Source: Caballeronia sp. SL2Y3 (GTDB lineage Bacteria > Pseudomonadota > Gammaproteobacteria > Burkholderiales > Burkholderiaceae). Taken from it: a stretch of 64,000 nt of DNA. The notes below the pieces were generated by a model. That model worked only from the letters and a program-made list of their open reading frames with translations. It was not told where the DNA came from and searched no databases. A program made the translations under genes and the position numbers. Numbering within the stretch: the first letter of the stretch is position 1; the number at the start of each line of letters is the position of its first letter. The stretch covers positions 1,116,001 through 1,180,000 of the forward strand of contig NZ_CP084260.1 of assembly GCF_022879575.1 (NCBI RefSeq). The letters run 5' to 3'. This document shows positions 8,309-19,547 of this stretch, piece after piece.

Positions 8309-9336
8309 TCTTCGCGGCCGCGAAAGAGCGGATGCACCGCCGCTTCCGCCGGCGTGAGCACCGGCGCGACGCAGCAGTCGAGCGGTTCGAGGAGCGCCAT
8401 CCATTCGTCGCGCGTGCGCTCGCGGATGCACGCGGCGAGGCGCGCCGTCAGTTCCTTCGCATCCGCGCCGCCGATGGCCTGCCCGAGACTCCAGTGCCGC
8501 GCGGCCCACTCCGGGCGGCCGAGCGCGCCGCATAGCGTCTGCCAGAACTTCAGTTCGAGCGCGCCGACGGCCACGAACTTGTCGTCCGCGGTGCGATAGA
8601 CGTTGTAGCAAGGCACGCCGCCGTTGAGCAGGCCGGCTCCCGCGCGCGTGCCCGGCTCATCGGCATTGGCGAGCGCGATGTGCGCCATCACGTTGTGGGC
8701 GTGAACGGCGTGCGTCATGGAAACATCGAGGAAGCGGCCTTCGCCGCCGCGCGCGACGTGCCAGAGCGCGGCCAGCATTTGCGTCACCGCCGCGAGCGCC
8801 CCGCCGAGCAGGTCCGCAAGCTGGAAGTTGGGCACGATCGGCGCGCCGTCCCCATTGGCAAGCTGATCAAGCACGCCCGCATACGCGATGTAGTTCAGGT
8901 CGTGCCCCGCCTTGTCGGCGAACGCGCCTTCGCTGCCGAACCCCGTGATCGCGCAGTAGACGAGCTTCGGGTTGACCTGCCGCAGCACGTCGTAGCCGAC
9001 GCCGAGCCGCGTCATCACCGTCGGCCGGAAGCTCTCGACGAGCACGTCCGCGTCCCTTGCGAGTTCGATCAACTTTGCGCGCCCGGCTTCGGTCTTCAGA
9101 TCGAGCGTCAGCGACCGCTTGCCGCGATTCACGATCCGATAGAACGCGCTCGGCGCGCCGCTCGCGCGGTCGGCGTCGCTTTGAAGCATCGAGCGCGCGT
9201 AGTCGCCTTCGCCCGGCGGCTCGATCTTCAACACGTCCGCGCCGAGTTCGGCGAGGCGCAGCGTGGCGAGCGGACCGGGCAGAAGCCGCGTGAGATCCAG
9301 CACGCGAAGACCGGCGAGAGCGGGGGAGGTCGTCAA
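8305..9336 (-). CDS. Class III CoA-transferase (CaiB/BaiF; alpha-methylacyl-CoA racemase-like)
   Basis: A 343-residue protein of the CaiB/BaiF family, which moves CoA between acids or epimerises 2-methylacyl-CoA esters. The N-terminal GLRVLDLTRLLPGPLATLRL, the ADVLKIEPPGEGDYAR motif, the active-site region AGHDLNYIAYAGVL and ADLLGGALAAV are characteristic, with the family's aspartate in the last. The protein ends soon after HPLF, somewhat short of the ~360-400 residues common in racemases. Start is TTG at 9336, supported by AAGGAG nine bases upstream. Substrate cannot be told from sequence; racemase is a reasonable guess. Confidence 0.85.
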   Translation of the reverse strand: MTTSPALAGLRVLDLTRLLPGPLATLRLAELGADVLKIEPPGEGDYARSMLQSDADRASGAPSAFYRIVNRGKRSLTLDLKTEAGRAKLIELARDADVLVESFRPTVMTRLGVGYDVLRQVNPKLVYCAITGFGSEGAFADKAGHDLNYIAYAGVLDQLANGDGAPIVPNFQLADLLGGALAAVTQMLAALWHVARGGEGRFLDVSMTHAVHAHNVMAHIALANADEPGTRAGAGLLNGGVPCYNVYRTADDKFVAVGALELKFWQTLCGALGRPEWAARHWSLGQAIGGADAKELTARLAACIRERTRDEWMALLEPLDCCVAPVLTPAEAAVHPLFRGRED

Positions 9337-9357
9337 GTCGTCGGTCTCCTTGAAGGA

Positions 9358-11304
9358 TTACGAGCTTAGTTGTTCGAGTTCCTCGTGCGCGTCGAGCCAC
9401 TCCAGTTCGAGCGTCTCCAGCCGCGCGTTGACTTCGCCCTGACGGCGAATGGTATCGGTGAGCTTCGCCTTCAGCGTGGCGTCGTAGCTCGCGGGATCGG
9501 CGACGAACGCATCGAGCGTCGTTTTCTCGGCATTCAGCGCGTCCATTTCCTTCTCGATCTTCGCGATGCGCGATTGCAGCGGCTTGCGCAGATGCGAAAG
9601 CTTTTGCCGCTCCTGCGCCTCCTGCCTGCGCTGTTCCTTGCGATTCGCCGCGCTGTCCGGCGCATTGCCGGCAGCCGACGCGACGCCGTTCGCTTCCTTC
9701 GCCGCCGCCCGGGTCTCGGCGGCATGTTGCAGAAGCCAGTCGCGATAATCGTCTAGATCGCCGTCGAACGGACTCAGCCGGTGCTTCGCCACCAGCATGA
9801 ACGTGTCGGTGGTGGCGCGCAGCAGATGCCGGTCGTGCGACACGAGAATGAGCGTGCCTTCGAATTGCGCGAGCGCCATGGTCAGCGCGTGACGCGTTTC
9901 GAGGTCGAGGTGATTCGTCGGTTCGTCGAGCAGCAGCAGATTCGGCTTCTGCCAGATGATGAGCGCGAGCGCGAGCCGCGCTTTTTCGCCGCCGGAGAAC
10001 GGCGCGATCTTCGCGGTGGCCATGTCGCCGGAGAAGTTGAAGCTGCCGAGAAAGTCGCGCAGTTCCTGCTCGCGCGTGTCCGGCGCGAGGCGCGCGAGAT
10101 GGGCGAGGGCGGAGTCGTCGGGGCGCAGCGTTTCCAGTTGATGCTGCGCGAAATAGCCGATCTGCAAGCCCTTGCCTTGCCGCACGTGACCCGAGAGGGC
10201 GTCGAGCGTGCCGGCGAGCGTCTTGATGAGCGTGGACTTGCCCTGACCGTTCGCGCCGAGCAGACCGATGCGCTGGCCGTTCTGGATCGACAGCGTCACG
10301 CCTTCGACAATCGGAATCTCGATGCCTTCGTCGGTGCGATAACCACAGCTCACGTCTTCCATCACCATCATCGGATTGGGCGCGGCATCCGGCGTGCGGA
10401 ACTCGAACGTGAACGGCGAGCTCGCGTGCGCGGGCGCGATCAGTTCCATCTTTTCGAGCGCCTTCACGCGGCTTTGGGCCTGCTTCGCCTTCGTGGCCTT
10501 GGCCTTGAAGCGGTCGATAAAGCTCTGCAGATGCTGCACCGTCTTCTGCTGCTTCTCGTAGGCGCTTTGCTGCAACGCGAGCTGCTGCGCGCGCAGCACT
10601 TCGAACTGGCTGTAGTTGCCGCCGTAACGCTTCACCTGCCGGTTTTCCAGATGCAGCGTGACGTTGCAGACTGCATCGAGAAACTCGCGGTCGTGCGAGA
10701 TCACGACGAGCGTGCCCGGATAGCGGCCGAGCCAGTCTTCGAGCCAGACGATCGCGTCGAGGTCAAGGTGGTTGGTCGGTTCGTCGAGCAGCAGCAGGTC
10801 GGACGGGCACATCAGCGCCTGCGCCAGGTTCAGCCGCATGCGCCAGCCGCCCGAAAAGCTCGCCACCGGCTCGCGCGTCTGTTCGAGCGTGAAGCCGAGC
10901 CCGAGCAGCAGCGTTTCCGCGCGGGCGGGCGCGGTGTAGCCGTCGGCATCGGCGAAAGCGGCGTGGGCTTCGGCTTCCGCTGCGCCGTCGTGCGCCGCAG
11001 ACGCCGCCGCGATGCGCGCTTCGATGGCGCGCAACTGCGTGTCGCCGTCGAGCGTGTAGTCGAGCGCGGTGCGATCCACGGCGGGCGTTTCCTGCGCGAC
11101 ATGCGCGATGCGCCACGACGGCGGCATCGAGAAATCGCCGCCGTCCGCGTGCAACTCGCCGCGCAGCACGGAAAAAAGCGTGGATTTGCCCGCGCCGTTC
11201 GCGCCGACGAGACCGGCTTTCTCGCCCGGATTGAGCGTGAAGCTGGTCTCTTCGAAGAGCGGCTTGGTGCCGCGGGACAGGCTGAACTGGTTGAAGCGAA
11301 TCAC
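9358..11304 (-). CDS. ABC-F family ATPase, YheS-like
   Basis: A 648-residue soluble protein with two ATP-binding cassettes and no membrane domain. Walker A motifs GANGAGKST (near residue 34) and GANGQGKST (near 350), two signature motifs FSGGWRMRL and FSGGEKARL, and two LLLLDEPTNHLDL Walker B/D-loop segments are intact. The linker FIDRFKAKATKAKQAQSRVK and the opening PSWRIAHVAQETPA closely follow E. coli YheS. ABC-F proteins bind the ribosomal E site and relieve stalled translation; the specific role of YheS is less clear. The C-terminus is a charged coiled coil. The GTG start at 11304 lacks a good ribosome-binding site. It is divergent from the peroxidase gene. Confidence 0.92.
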   Translation of the reverse strand: MIRFNQFSLSRGTKPLFEETSFTLNPGEKAGLVGANGAGKSTLFSVLRGELHADGGDFSMPPSWRIAHVAQETPAVDRTALDYTLDGDTQLRAIEARIAAASAAHDGAAEAEAHAAFADADGYTAPARAETLLLGLGFTLEQTREPVASFSGGWRMRLNLAQALMCPSDLLLLDEPTNHLDLDAIVWLEDWLGRYPGTLVVISHDREFLDAVCNVTLHLENRQVKRYGGNYSQFEVLRAQQLALQQSAYEKQQKTVQHLQSFIDRFKAKATKAKQAQSRVKALEKMELIAPAHASSPFTFEFRTPDAAPNPMMVMEDVSCGYRTDEGIEIPIVEGVTLSIQNGQRIGLLGANGQGKSTLIKTLAGTLDALSGHVRQGKGLQIGYFAQHQLETLRPDDSALAHLARLAPDTREQELRDFLGSFNFSGDMATAKIAPFSGGEKARLALALIIWQKPNLLLLDEPTNHLDLETRHALTMALAQFEGTLILVSHDRHLLRATTDTFMLVAKHRLSPFDGDLDDYRDWLLQHAAETRAAAKEANGVASAAGNAPDSAANRKEQRRQEAQERQKLSHLRKPLQSRIAKIEKEMDALNAEKTTLDAFVADPASYDATLKAKLTDTIRRQGEVNARLETLELEWLDAHEELEQLSS

Positions 11305-11474
11305 GTCGGGGGGGCGGCGGCAGAGCGCGGACTGGAGGAAACCGCTATTTTAGACCGGGCGCGTACGCCGCAAGGGATCGTCCATTCGGCTAATGGCGGG
11401 CGAGCGCGCGGCGGAGTAGCATCGCCTGACTTTCACCCTTCAATGTCTCACCACTTCAACGCGCGGAGCACGGC

Positions 11475-11966
11475 ATGAATTCGACTACCGACAGCATCTA
11501 CGGCTTCACGGCAGAGCGGCTCGACGGCAGGACCACGAGCCTCGACACGTACCGCGGCAAGGTGCTGCTGATCGTGAACACGGCGAGCGAATGCGGTTTC
11601 ACGCCGCAGTACAGGGGCCTGCAAGAGCTGTACACGCTTTACGCGGGGCGCGGCTTCGAGGTGCTCGGCTTTCCGTGCAACCAGTTCGGCAAGCAGGAGC
11701 CGGGCGACGCGGCGCAGATCGGCAGCTTCTGCGAGTCGAACTATGGCGTCACGTTTCCGATGTTCGCGAAGATCGACGTCAACGGGCCGAACGCGCATCC
11801 GCTCTTCAAGTATCTGACGGAGAAAGAGCCGGGCGTGCTCGGGCTCGAAGCGATCAAATGGAACTTCACGAAGTTCCTGATCGACCGCAACGGGAACATC
11901 GTGAAACGCTACGCGCCGATCACGAAGCCCGAGTCGATTGCGGACGACATCGAAAAGTTGCTCTGA
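11475..11966 (+). CDS. Glutathione peroxidase family protein
   Basis: A 163-residue thioredoxin-fold peroxidase that reduces hydroperoxides. The peroxidatic residue is a cysteine (NTASECGFTPQY, about residues 35-46), not selenocysteine, and the catalytic partners in GFPCNQFGKQEPG and KWNFTKFLIDRNG are present. Bacterial members of this type often use thioredoxin rather than glutathione as the reductant. No export signal is seen, so it should act in the cytoplasm. It is convergent with the cardiolipin synthase gene, with only three bases between the two stops. Confidence 0.95.
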   Translation: MNSTTDSIYGFTAERLDGRTTSLDTYRGKVLLIVNTASECGFTPQYRGLQELYTLYAGRGFEVLGFPCNQFGKQEPGDAAQIGSFCESNYGVTFPMFAKIDVNGPNAHPLFKYLTEKEPGVLGLEAIKWNFTKFLIDRNGNIVKRYAPITKPESIADDIEKLL

Positions 11967-11969
11967 CGC

Positions 11970-13463
11970 TCAGAGAATCGGGGAAAAGAGCCGGGCGACG
12001 TGCATCGCCATACGCCGCCAGAACGCGGCGCCGCGATAGTCGTTGCCGTCGATCTCGTACGCATGCGCGAAGTCCACGAGCAGCATGCTCTCCACTTCGC
12101 GGGCGAAGTCGTGATCGACGGTCAGTACGGTGATCTCGAAGTTCAGCCGGAAGGAGCGGTTGTCGAGATTGGCGCTGCCGACCGACGCGGCGATGTCGTC
12201 GACGAGCACGACCTTCTGGTGCAGAAAGCCCGGCTTGTAGCGGAAGATACGCACGCCCGCCTGCACAAGATCGTACGCGTACAGCTTCGACGCGGCGAAC
12301 ACTACGCGATGATCGCGCCGGCTCGGAATGAGAATGCGCACGTCCACGCCGCGCATCACGGCGAGTCTCAGCGCGGAGAACACGGCTTCGTCGGGGATCA
12401 GATACGGCGACGTGATCCAGATCCGCTCGCGCGCCGCGTTGATCGCCTCGACGAAGAAGAGCGAGCAGGTCTCCTGTTTGTCGGCGGGGCCGCTCGAAAG
12501 CACCATGCAATGCATGTTCTCGTCCGCATGCGACGCGGGGCCGAGTTCGGGCAGGCGCTGCGTCGCCCAGTACCAGTCTTCGGTGAAGACGAACTGAATG
12601 CTGGCGATCGCCGGCCCGCGCACTTCGACATGCGTGTCGCGCCACGGCGAAAGCCGCGGGTTGCCGCCGAGATACTCGACGCCCACGTTGTGTCCGCCGA
12701 CGAATGCGCGCTTGCCGTCGACGACCACGATCTTCCGATGATTGCGGAAGTTGATCTGAAAGCGGTGCACGAACTTGCGCTTGGTCGCGAACGGATGCGC
12801 TTCGACGCCGCCGGCACGCAGCGCATGCACGTAGCGATGCGGCAGGTCGAAGCTGCCGATGCTGTCGTAGAGGAAATAGACGCGCACGCCGGCTTTCGCT
12901 TTGGCGATAAGCGCGTCCTTCAGCATCTCGCCGAGCGCGTCGGCGCGCACGATGAAGAACTGCACGACGACATACTGTTCGGCCGCTTCGATGGCTTCCA
13001 GGATCGCGGAAAACGTCGCGTCGCCGTTCACCAGCACGCGCACGGCGTTGCCGCGCAGAAACGGCATGCCGGAGAGTCGTTGCAGCGTGCGGATGGTCGG
13101 ATTGCCGAGGTAGCGCGCGGGGCCGGGGTCGAGTTCGCCGCGCGCGCCCGAAGCGTCGACGAGCGCCGTGCCTGTCGTTGGAGCGTCGCTGCGGTCGGTC
13201 GAATCCCACTCGGTCGGCTTTGTGCGGTTGCGCAGGATCTCGATTTCCAGCCGGCGCTCGTCGATATAACCGGCGAACTTGCTGCGCCCGAGAAAGAGAT
13301 ACGGAATGAGCGTGAGATACGGCATCGCGACGAGCGAGACCGCCCACGCGACCGCGCCTTGCGAGGTCCGCGTATTGATGATGGCGTGGACGGCCGCGAT
13401 CACGCCGAGCACATGCGCGGCCATCACGAGCGTGCCGACGTGGAGCCAGTCTGCTGCTTGCAT
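11970..13463 (-). CDS. cls: Cardiolipin synthase (phospholipase D superfamily)
   Basis: A 497-residue membrane enzyme making cardiolipin from phosphatidylglycerol. The N-terminal ~60 residues hold two hydrophobic segments, the second ending in YLFLGRSKF as in ClsA-type enzymes. Two HKD motifs follow: H-x-K-x4-D within NHRKIVVVDGKRAFVGGHN near residue 240, and HQKVVLVDDIAASVGSANLD near 412. The ATG at 13463 is preferred; the open frame to 13523 would add 20 polar residues. About 90 bp upstream is a 13-bp tandem repeat (13553-13604) that could affect its expression. Confidence 0.93.
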   Translation of the reverse strand: MQAADWLHVGTLVMAAHVLGVIAAVHAIINTRTSQGAVAWAVSLVAMPYLTLIPYLFLGRSKFAGYIDERRLEIEILRNRTKPTEWDSTDRSDAPTTGTALVDASGARGELDPGPARYLGNPTIRTLQRLSGMPFLRGNAVRVLVNGDATFSAILEAIEAAEQYVVVQFFIVRADALGEMLKDALIAKAKAGVRVYFLYDSIGSFDLPHRYVHALRAGGVEAHPFATKRKFVHRFQINFRNHRKIVVVDGKRAFVGGHNVGVEYLGGNPRLSPWRDTHVEVRGPAIASIQFVFTEDWYWATQRLPELGPASHADENMHCMVLSSGPADKQETCSLFFVEAINAARERIWITSPYLIPDEAVFSALRLAVMRGVDVRILIPSRRDHRVVFAASKLYAYDLVQAGVRIFRYKPGFLHQKVVLVDDIAASVGSANLDNRSFRLNFEITVLTVDHDFAREVESMLLVDFAHAYEIDGNDYRGAAFWRRMAMHVARLFSPIL

Positions 13464-13552
13464 AGATGCGTTCGGTTCGGAGCTTGATGCGCGCGAATCG
13501 GCGCGAAGCCAGACGACGAACACCGCCGCGAGCCGCGGCGGCGATGCCTTAT

Positions 13553-13604
13553 CTTACCGAACCCGCTTACCCAACCTGCTTACCGAACCTGCTTACCGAA
13601 CCTG
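13553..13604. repeat. Four tandem copies of a 13-bp unit
   Basis: The unit CTTACCGAACCTG occurs four times head to tail at 13553-13565, 13566-13578, 13579-13591 and 13592-13604. The last two copies are identical, and the first two each differ by one base. It lies between the prmB stop and the cls start, both on the minus strand, so it can only act as upstream sequence for cls or as transcribed spacer. Confidence 0.9.
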
Positions 13605-13624
13605 ACTTGCGCGGCGAATGCCGC

Positions 13625-14509
13625 TCAGGCGGGAAGGTCCGCCGCCTGAATCAGGAACACGTTGTCGTCGCCGGCGCTGGTCGACAGCCAGACGAGATCG
13701 AGCCCGCCGAGCGCGGCCTCGACGTTCGCCCGCTCGTTGCCGATTTCGACGACGAGCACGCCGTCTTCGGTCAGCCACTTGCCAGCCTCGCGCACGATGC
13801 GCCGCACGACGTCCATGCCGTCCGCGCCGCCCGCGAGCGCGAGTTCGGGCTCGTGACGGTATTCCTCGGGCAGCGCCTGCATCGCGGCCGCGTTCACGTA
13901 CGGCGGGTTGGTGATGATGACCTCATAGCGGGCCGGCGAAAGCGGCGCGTACAGGTCGCCTTCATGCAGCGCGATGCGGTCCTGCAACGCGTAGTCGTCG
14001 ACATTGCGGCGCGCGACCGCGAGCGCATCGGCTGAGATGTCGGCGGCATCGATATCGGCGTTCTCGAACGCTTGCGCGGCGAGAATCGCGAGGCACCCGG
14101 AGCCGGTGCACAGTTCGAGCACGCGCGTGACGTGGTCCGGATCGGCCACGTACGGTTGCAGCCCGTCCTGCAACAACTCGCCGATGAACGAGCGCGGCAC
14201 GATCACGCGCTCGTCGACATAGAAGCGATGGCCGTGCATCCACGCTTCCTGCGTGATGTACGCGGCCGGCACGCGTTCCTTGGCGCGGCGCTCGATGACC
14301 TGCATGACGGCATCGATTTCGGTGTCGAGCAGGCGGGCGTCCAAGAACGGTTCCAGCGTGTCGAGCGGCAAGTGCAGCGTATGCAGGATCAGATACGCCG
14401 CTTCGTCATAGGCGTTGGTCGAGCCGTGACCGAACGAGAGGCCGGCTTCCGTGAAACGCGAGACGCCGAAGCGCAGCAGGTCGCGGACGGTGGTGAAGGG
14501 TAGCGCCAT
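13625..14509 (-). CDS. prmB: Ribosomal protein L3 glutamine methyltransferase PrmB
   Basis: A 294-residue SAM-dependent N5-glutamine methyltransferase. The SAM site VLELCTGSGCLAILAAQAF near residue 130 and the catalytic motif IITNPPYVNAAAMQALPEEY near 195 are diagnostic. The longer N-terminal helical domain and the phrase HEPELALAGGADGMDVVRRI favour PrmB (targeting uL3) over PrmC (targeting release factors). It lies 31 nt after dapE on the same strand and may be the last gene of the dapC-dapD-arsC-dapE unit. Confidence 0.93.
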   Translation of the reverse strand: MALPFTTVRDLLRFGVSRFTEAGLSFGHGSTNAYDEAAYLILHTLHLPLDTLEPFLDARLLDTEIDAVMQVIERRAKERVPAAYITQEAWMHGHRFYVDERVIVPRSFIGELLQDGLQPYVADPDHVTRVLELCTGSGCLAILAAQAFENADIDAADISADALAVARRNVDDYALQDRIALHEGDLYAPLSPARYEVIITNPPYVNAAAMQALPEEYRHEPELALAGGADGMDVVRRIVREAGKWLTEDGVLVVEIGNERANVEAALGGLDLVWLSTSAGDDNVFLIQAADLPA

Positions 14510-14540
14510 CGAAGGCTCCTTGTTTTTTTACGGTAAGGAT

Positions 14541-16989
<2,449 letters not shown>

Positions 16990-17038
16990 AGTGATATCAA
17001 GGATGGAGAGAGGGACCGGCAGCGCGTTTCAGAACCAT

Positions 17039-18265
17039 TCAGGGCTTGAGCGTGCGGCAGAATTCGACGATGCGGCGGGCGCCTTCGATACATTCATCGG
17101 TCCCGGCAACGAGCGCGATACGCACGAACCCTTCGCCGGGATTCGTGCCATGCGCGGGACGAGCGAGATAGGAGCCCGGCAGAACCGTCACATTATAGTC
17201 GGCGTACAGGCGCGCGGCGAACTCGGTGTCCGTGAGTCCGGTGCGCGAAACGTTCGCCCAGAGATAGAACGCGGCGTCGGGCAGACGCACGTCGAGCACC
17301 TCGGCGAGCATCGGCGTGACCGTGCGGAACTTGCTCGCGTAGAGCGCGCGGTTCTCGCGCACGTGCGCTTCGTCCTGCCACGCGGCGATGCTCGCGCGCT
17401 GAAAGACGGTCGAAAGCGCCGCGCCGTGATACGTGCGATACAAGAGGAAGCTCTTGAGCACCGAAGCGTCGCCGGCGACGAAGCCCGAACGCATGCCCGG
17501 CACGTTCGATCGCTTCGAGAGGCTCGACAGCATCACGAGGCGCTCGAAGCCGCGGCCCAGCAGACGCGCGGCTTCGAGACCGCCGAGCGGCGGCTGTCCT
17601 TCGTCGAAGTAGATCTCGGAATAGCATTCATCAGAGGCGATCACGAAGCCGTGCTTGTCCGAGAGCGCGAAGAGTTCGCGCCAGTTGTCGAGCGTGAGCA
17701 CCGCGCCCGTCGGGTTGCCGGGCGAGCAGACATAGAGCAGTTGCGTGCGCGCCCAGATGTCGTCGGGGACGGCCGAGTAATCGCACGCGAAGTTGCGCGC
17801 GGGGTCGCTATTGACGAAGTACGGTTCCGCGCCCGCGAGCAACGCGGCGCCTTCGTAGATTTGATAGAACGGGTTCGGGCAGAGTACGATCGGCGGTTTC
17901 GCGCCCGCGAGCTCGTGCGTGCTGCGGCTGTCGACGACCGTCTGCGCGAGCGCGAACAAGGCTTCGCGCGAGCCGGAAACGGGCAGCACTTCGGTGGCCG
18001 CGTCGATCGAAGCGAGCCCGTAGCGCGCCTTCACCCATGCCGCGATGGCTTCGCGCAGCGGCTCGCTGCCGAGCGTCGCCGGATAGGCGGCGAGGCCGCC
18101 GAGCGCGTCGATCACCGCGTCGCGGATGGGGGCGGGCGTCGCATGCTTCGGCTCGCCGATGCCGAAGCTGATCGGCGTGAATCCGGCGCGCGGCTCGATG
18201 CCCTTGAACAGCACGCGCAGCTTTTCGAAGGGATACGGCTGGAGTTTCTGGAGAAGTGGATTCAC
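17039..18265 (-). CDS. dapC: Succinyldiaminopimelate transaminase DapC
   Basis: A 408-residue fold-type I PLP aminotransferase that makes N-succinyl-LL-diaminopimelate from the DapD product. The PLP lysine lies in LSSLSKRSNVPGMRSGFVAG near residue 247, and CSPGNPTGAVLT and SDECYSEIYF are classical. The GTG at 18265 gives the expected start NPLLQKLQPYPFEKLR; an ATG at 18310 would add 15 residues. It heads the minus-strand dap cluster and is divergent from an EamA transporter gene. Confidence 0.95.
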   Translation of the reverse strand: MNPLLQKLQPYPFEKLRVLFKGIEPRAGFTPISFGIGEPKHATPAPIRDAVIDALGGLAAYPATLGSEPLREAIAAWVKARYGLASIDAATEVLPVSGSREALFALAQTVVDSRSTHELAGAKPPIVLCPNPFYQIYEGAALLAGAEPYFVNSDPARNFACDYSAVPDDIWARTQLLYVCSPGNPTGAVLTLDNWRELFALSDKHGFVIASDECYSEIYFDEGQPPLGGLEAARLLGRGFERLVMLSSLSKRSNVPGMRSGFVAGDASVLKSFLLYRTYHGAALSTVFQRASIAAWQDEAHVRENRALYASKFRTVTPMLAEVLDVRLPDAAFYLWANVSRTGLTDTEFAARLYADYNVTVLPGSYLARPAHGTNPGEGFVRIALVAGTDECIEGARRIVEFCRTLKP

Positions 18266-18467
18266 GGCGTGTCGATTGAGCGATGAACGTCGGTCGGCGG
18301 CGAGCGCCATGCGGCCGCTGCGATATGCATGGCGGCACGAGAAAGACATCAGAGAACGGGCGATTATACCGCGCGCTTTTGCGCTTCACGGCGCGCGGCA
18401 GCAAGGACGACAGACGCATGACACGCAGCGAAACCGTATCGAAACGAACGCGCAAAGGAGCGCCGCA

Positions 18468-19424
18468 ATGACGCGCCGCCTGCACGACGCGCTGCCCACG
18501 CTCGCCATCATGATCGGCGCTTCCGTGTGGGGCTTCGTCTGGTATCCGATGCGCCTCATCGCATCGATGGGACTCACCGGCACCGCCGCGAGCGCGACGA
18601 CGAGCGGCGCCGCGTGTCTCTTCGTGCTGCTGCTCAAGCGCCGCTCGATCCGCACGGTGTCGTGGCACTGGCTGCTCGCGTGCCTCGGCTTGGCGGCGGG
18701 CGTGACGAGCGTGGGCTTCGTCTGGGGCGCGATCCACGGGCAGGTCATGCGCGTGTTGTTGCTTTTCTATCTGACGCCCGCGTGGACCGCCGTCTTCGCG
18801 CATTGCATCTTGCGCGACCGCTTGACGCGCGCCGATGCCGCGCTGTCGCTCTTGTCGCTCGCGGGCGCGGTCACCATGCTCTGGTCGCCCGAACTCGGCG
18901 TGCCGCTGCCCGCGAACCTCGCGGAGTGGGCCGGGCTCATGGGTGGCATGGGCTTCGCGATGAGCAACGTGCTCGTCGTGAAGATCACGCGTGTCATGCC
19001 GGACATGAAGCCGGAGATGCGCACGGCCGTGATCTTCGGCGGCGCGGCGATCGTGGCGTCGGTCGCCACGTTGTTCGAGCCGATGCCCGCGCCGCCCGCC
19101 GCAGCGCAGATGGGCACGGTCGCGTTCATCGTGATCGCGCTGGGCGTCGTGCTCGCGGTCAACAACGTGATCGTGCAGATCGGGCTCGCGCGCGTGCCGG
19201 CCAATCGCGCGTCCATCATCATGCTGTTCGAACTCGTGGTGACGGCGCTGTCCTCGTGGCTCATCGCGGGCGAAGTGCCGGGGCCGCGCGAATGGGCGGG
19301 CGGCGCGTGCATCGTGGCCGCGTGCGTGCTGTCGGCATGGGCGCACAGGCAGGGGCGCGACGCATCGCAAAGCCCGCCCGGCGAGGCCGAACCCGAAAAG
19401 AAATCGACACGCGCGATGGTATGA
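18468..19424 (+). CDS. EamA-family (DMT) transporter
   Basis: A 318-residue inner-membrane protein with about ten hydrophobic segments in two EamA halves (roughly residues 8-140 and 152-295). SVWGFVWYPMRLIASMGL near the start and the second-half NNVIVQIGLARVPANRASII are typical of drug/metabolite exporters. The ATG at 18468 is supported by AAAGGAG at 18454-18460, seven bases away; the open frame further upstream overlaps the divergent dapC. Proximity to dap genes invites the idea of amino-acid export, but the substrate cannot be read from the sequence. Confidence 0.88.
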   Translation: MTRRLHDALPTLAIMIGASVWGFVWYPMRLIASMGLTGTAASATTSGAACLFVLLLKRRSIRTVSWHWLLACLGLAAGVTSVGFVWGAIHGQVMRVLLLFYLTPAWTAVFAHCILRDRLTRADAALSLLSLAGAVTMLWSPELGVPLPANLAEWAGLMGGMGFAMSNVLVVKITRVMPDMKPEMRTAVIFGGAAIVASVATLFEPMPAPPAAAQMGTVAFIVIALGVVLAVNNVIVQIGLARVPANRASIIMLFELVVTALSSWLIAGEVPGPREWAGGACIVAACVLSAWAHRQGRDASQSPPGEAEPEKKSTRAMV

Positions 19425-19547
19425 TGGTGTCCGCTCGCGCCGCGGCAGGCGGCGTCCGGCGCGCATGAGACCTTCGTCCGCGACCGGCCGCGCCGCGGCT
19501 TGTCTGCCGTTCATCCTCCGTCATTCACTTCAAACAGCGATATCGCC

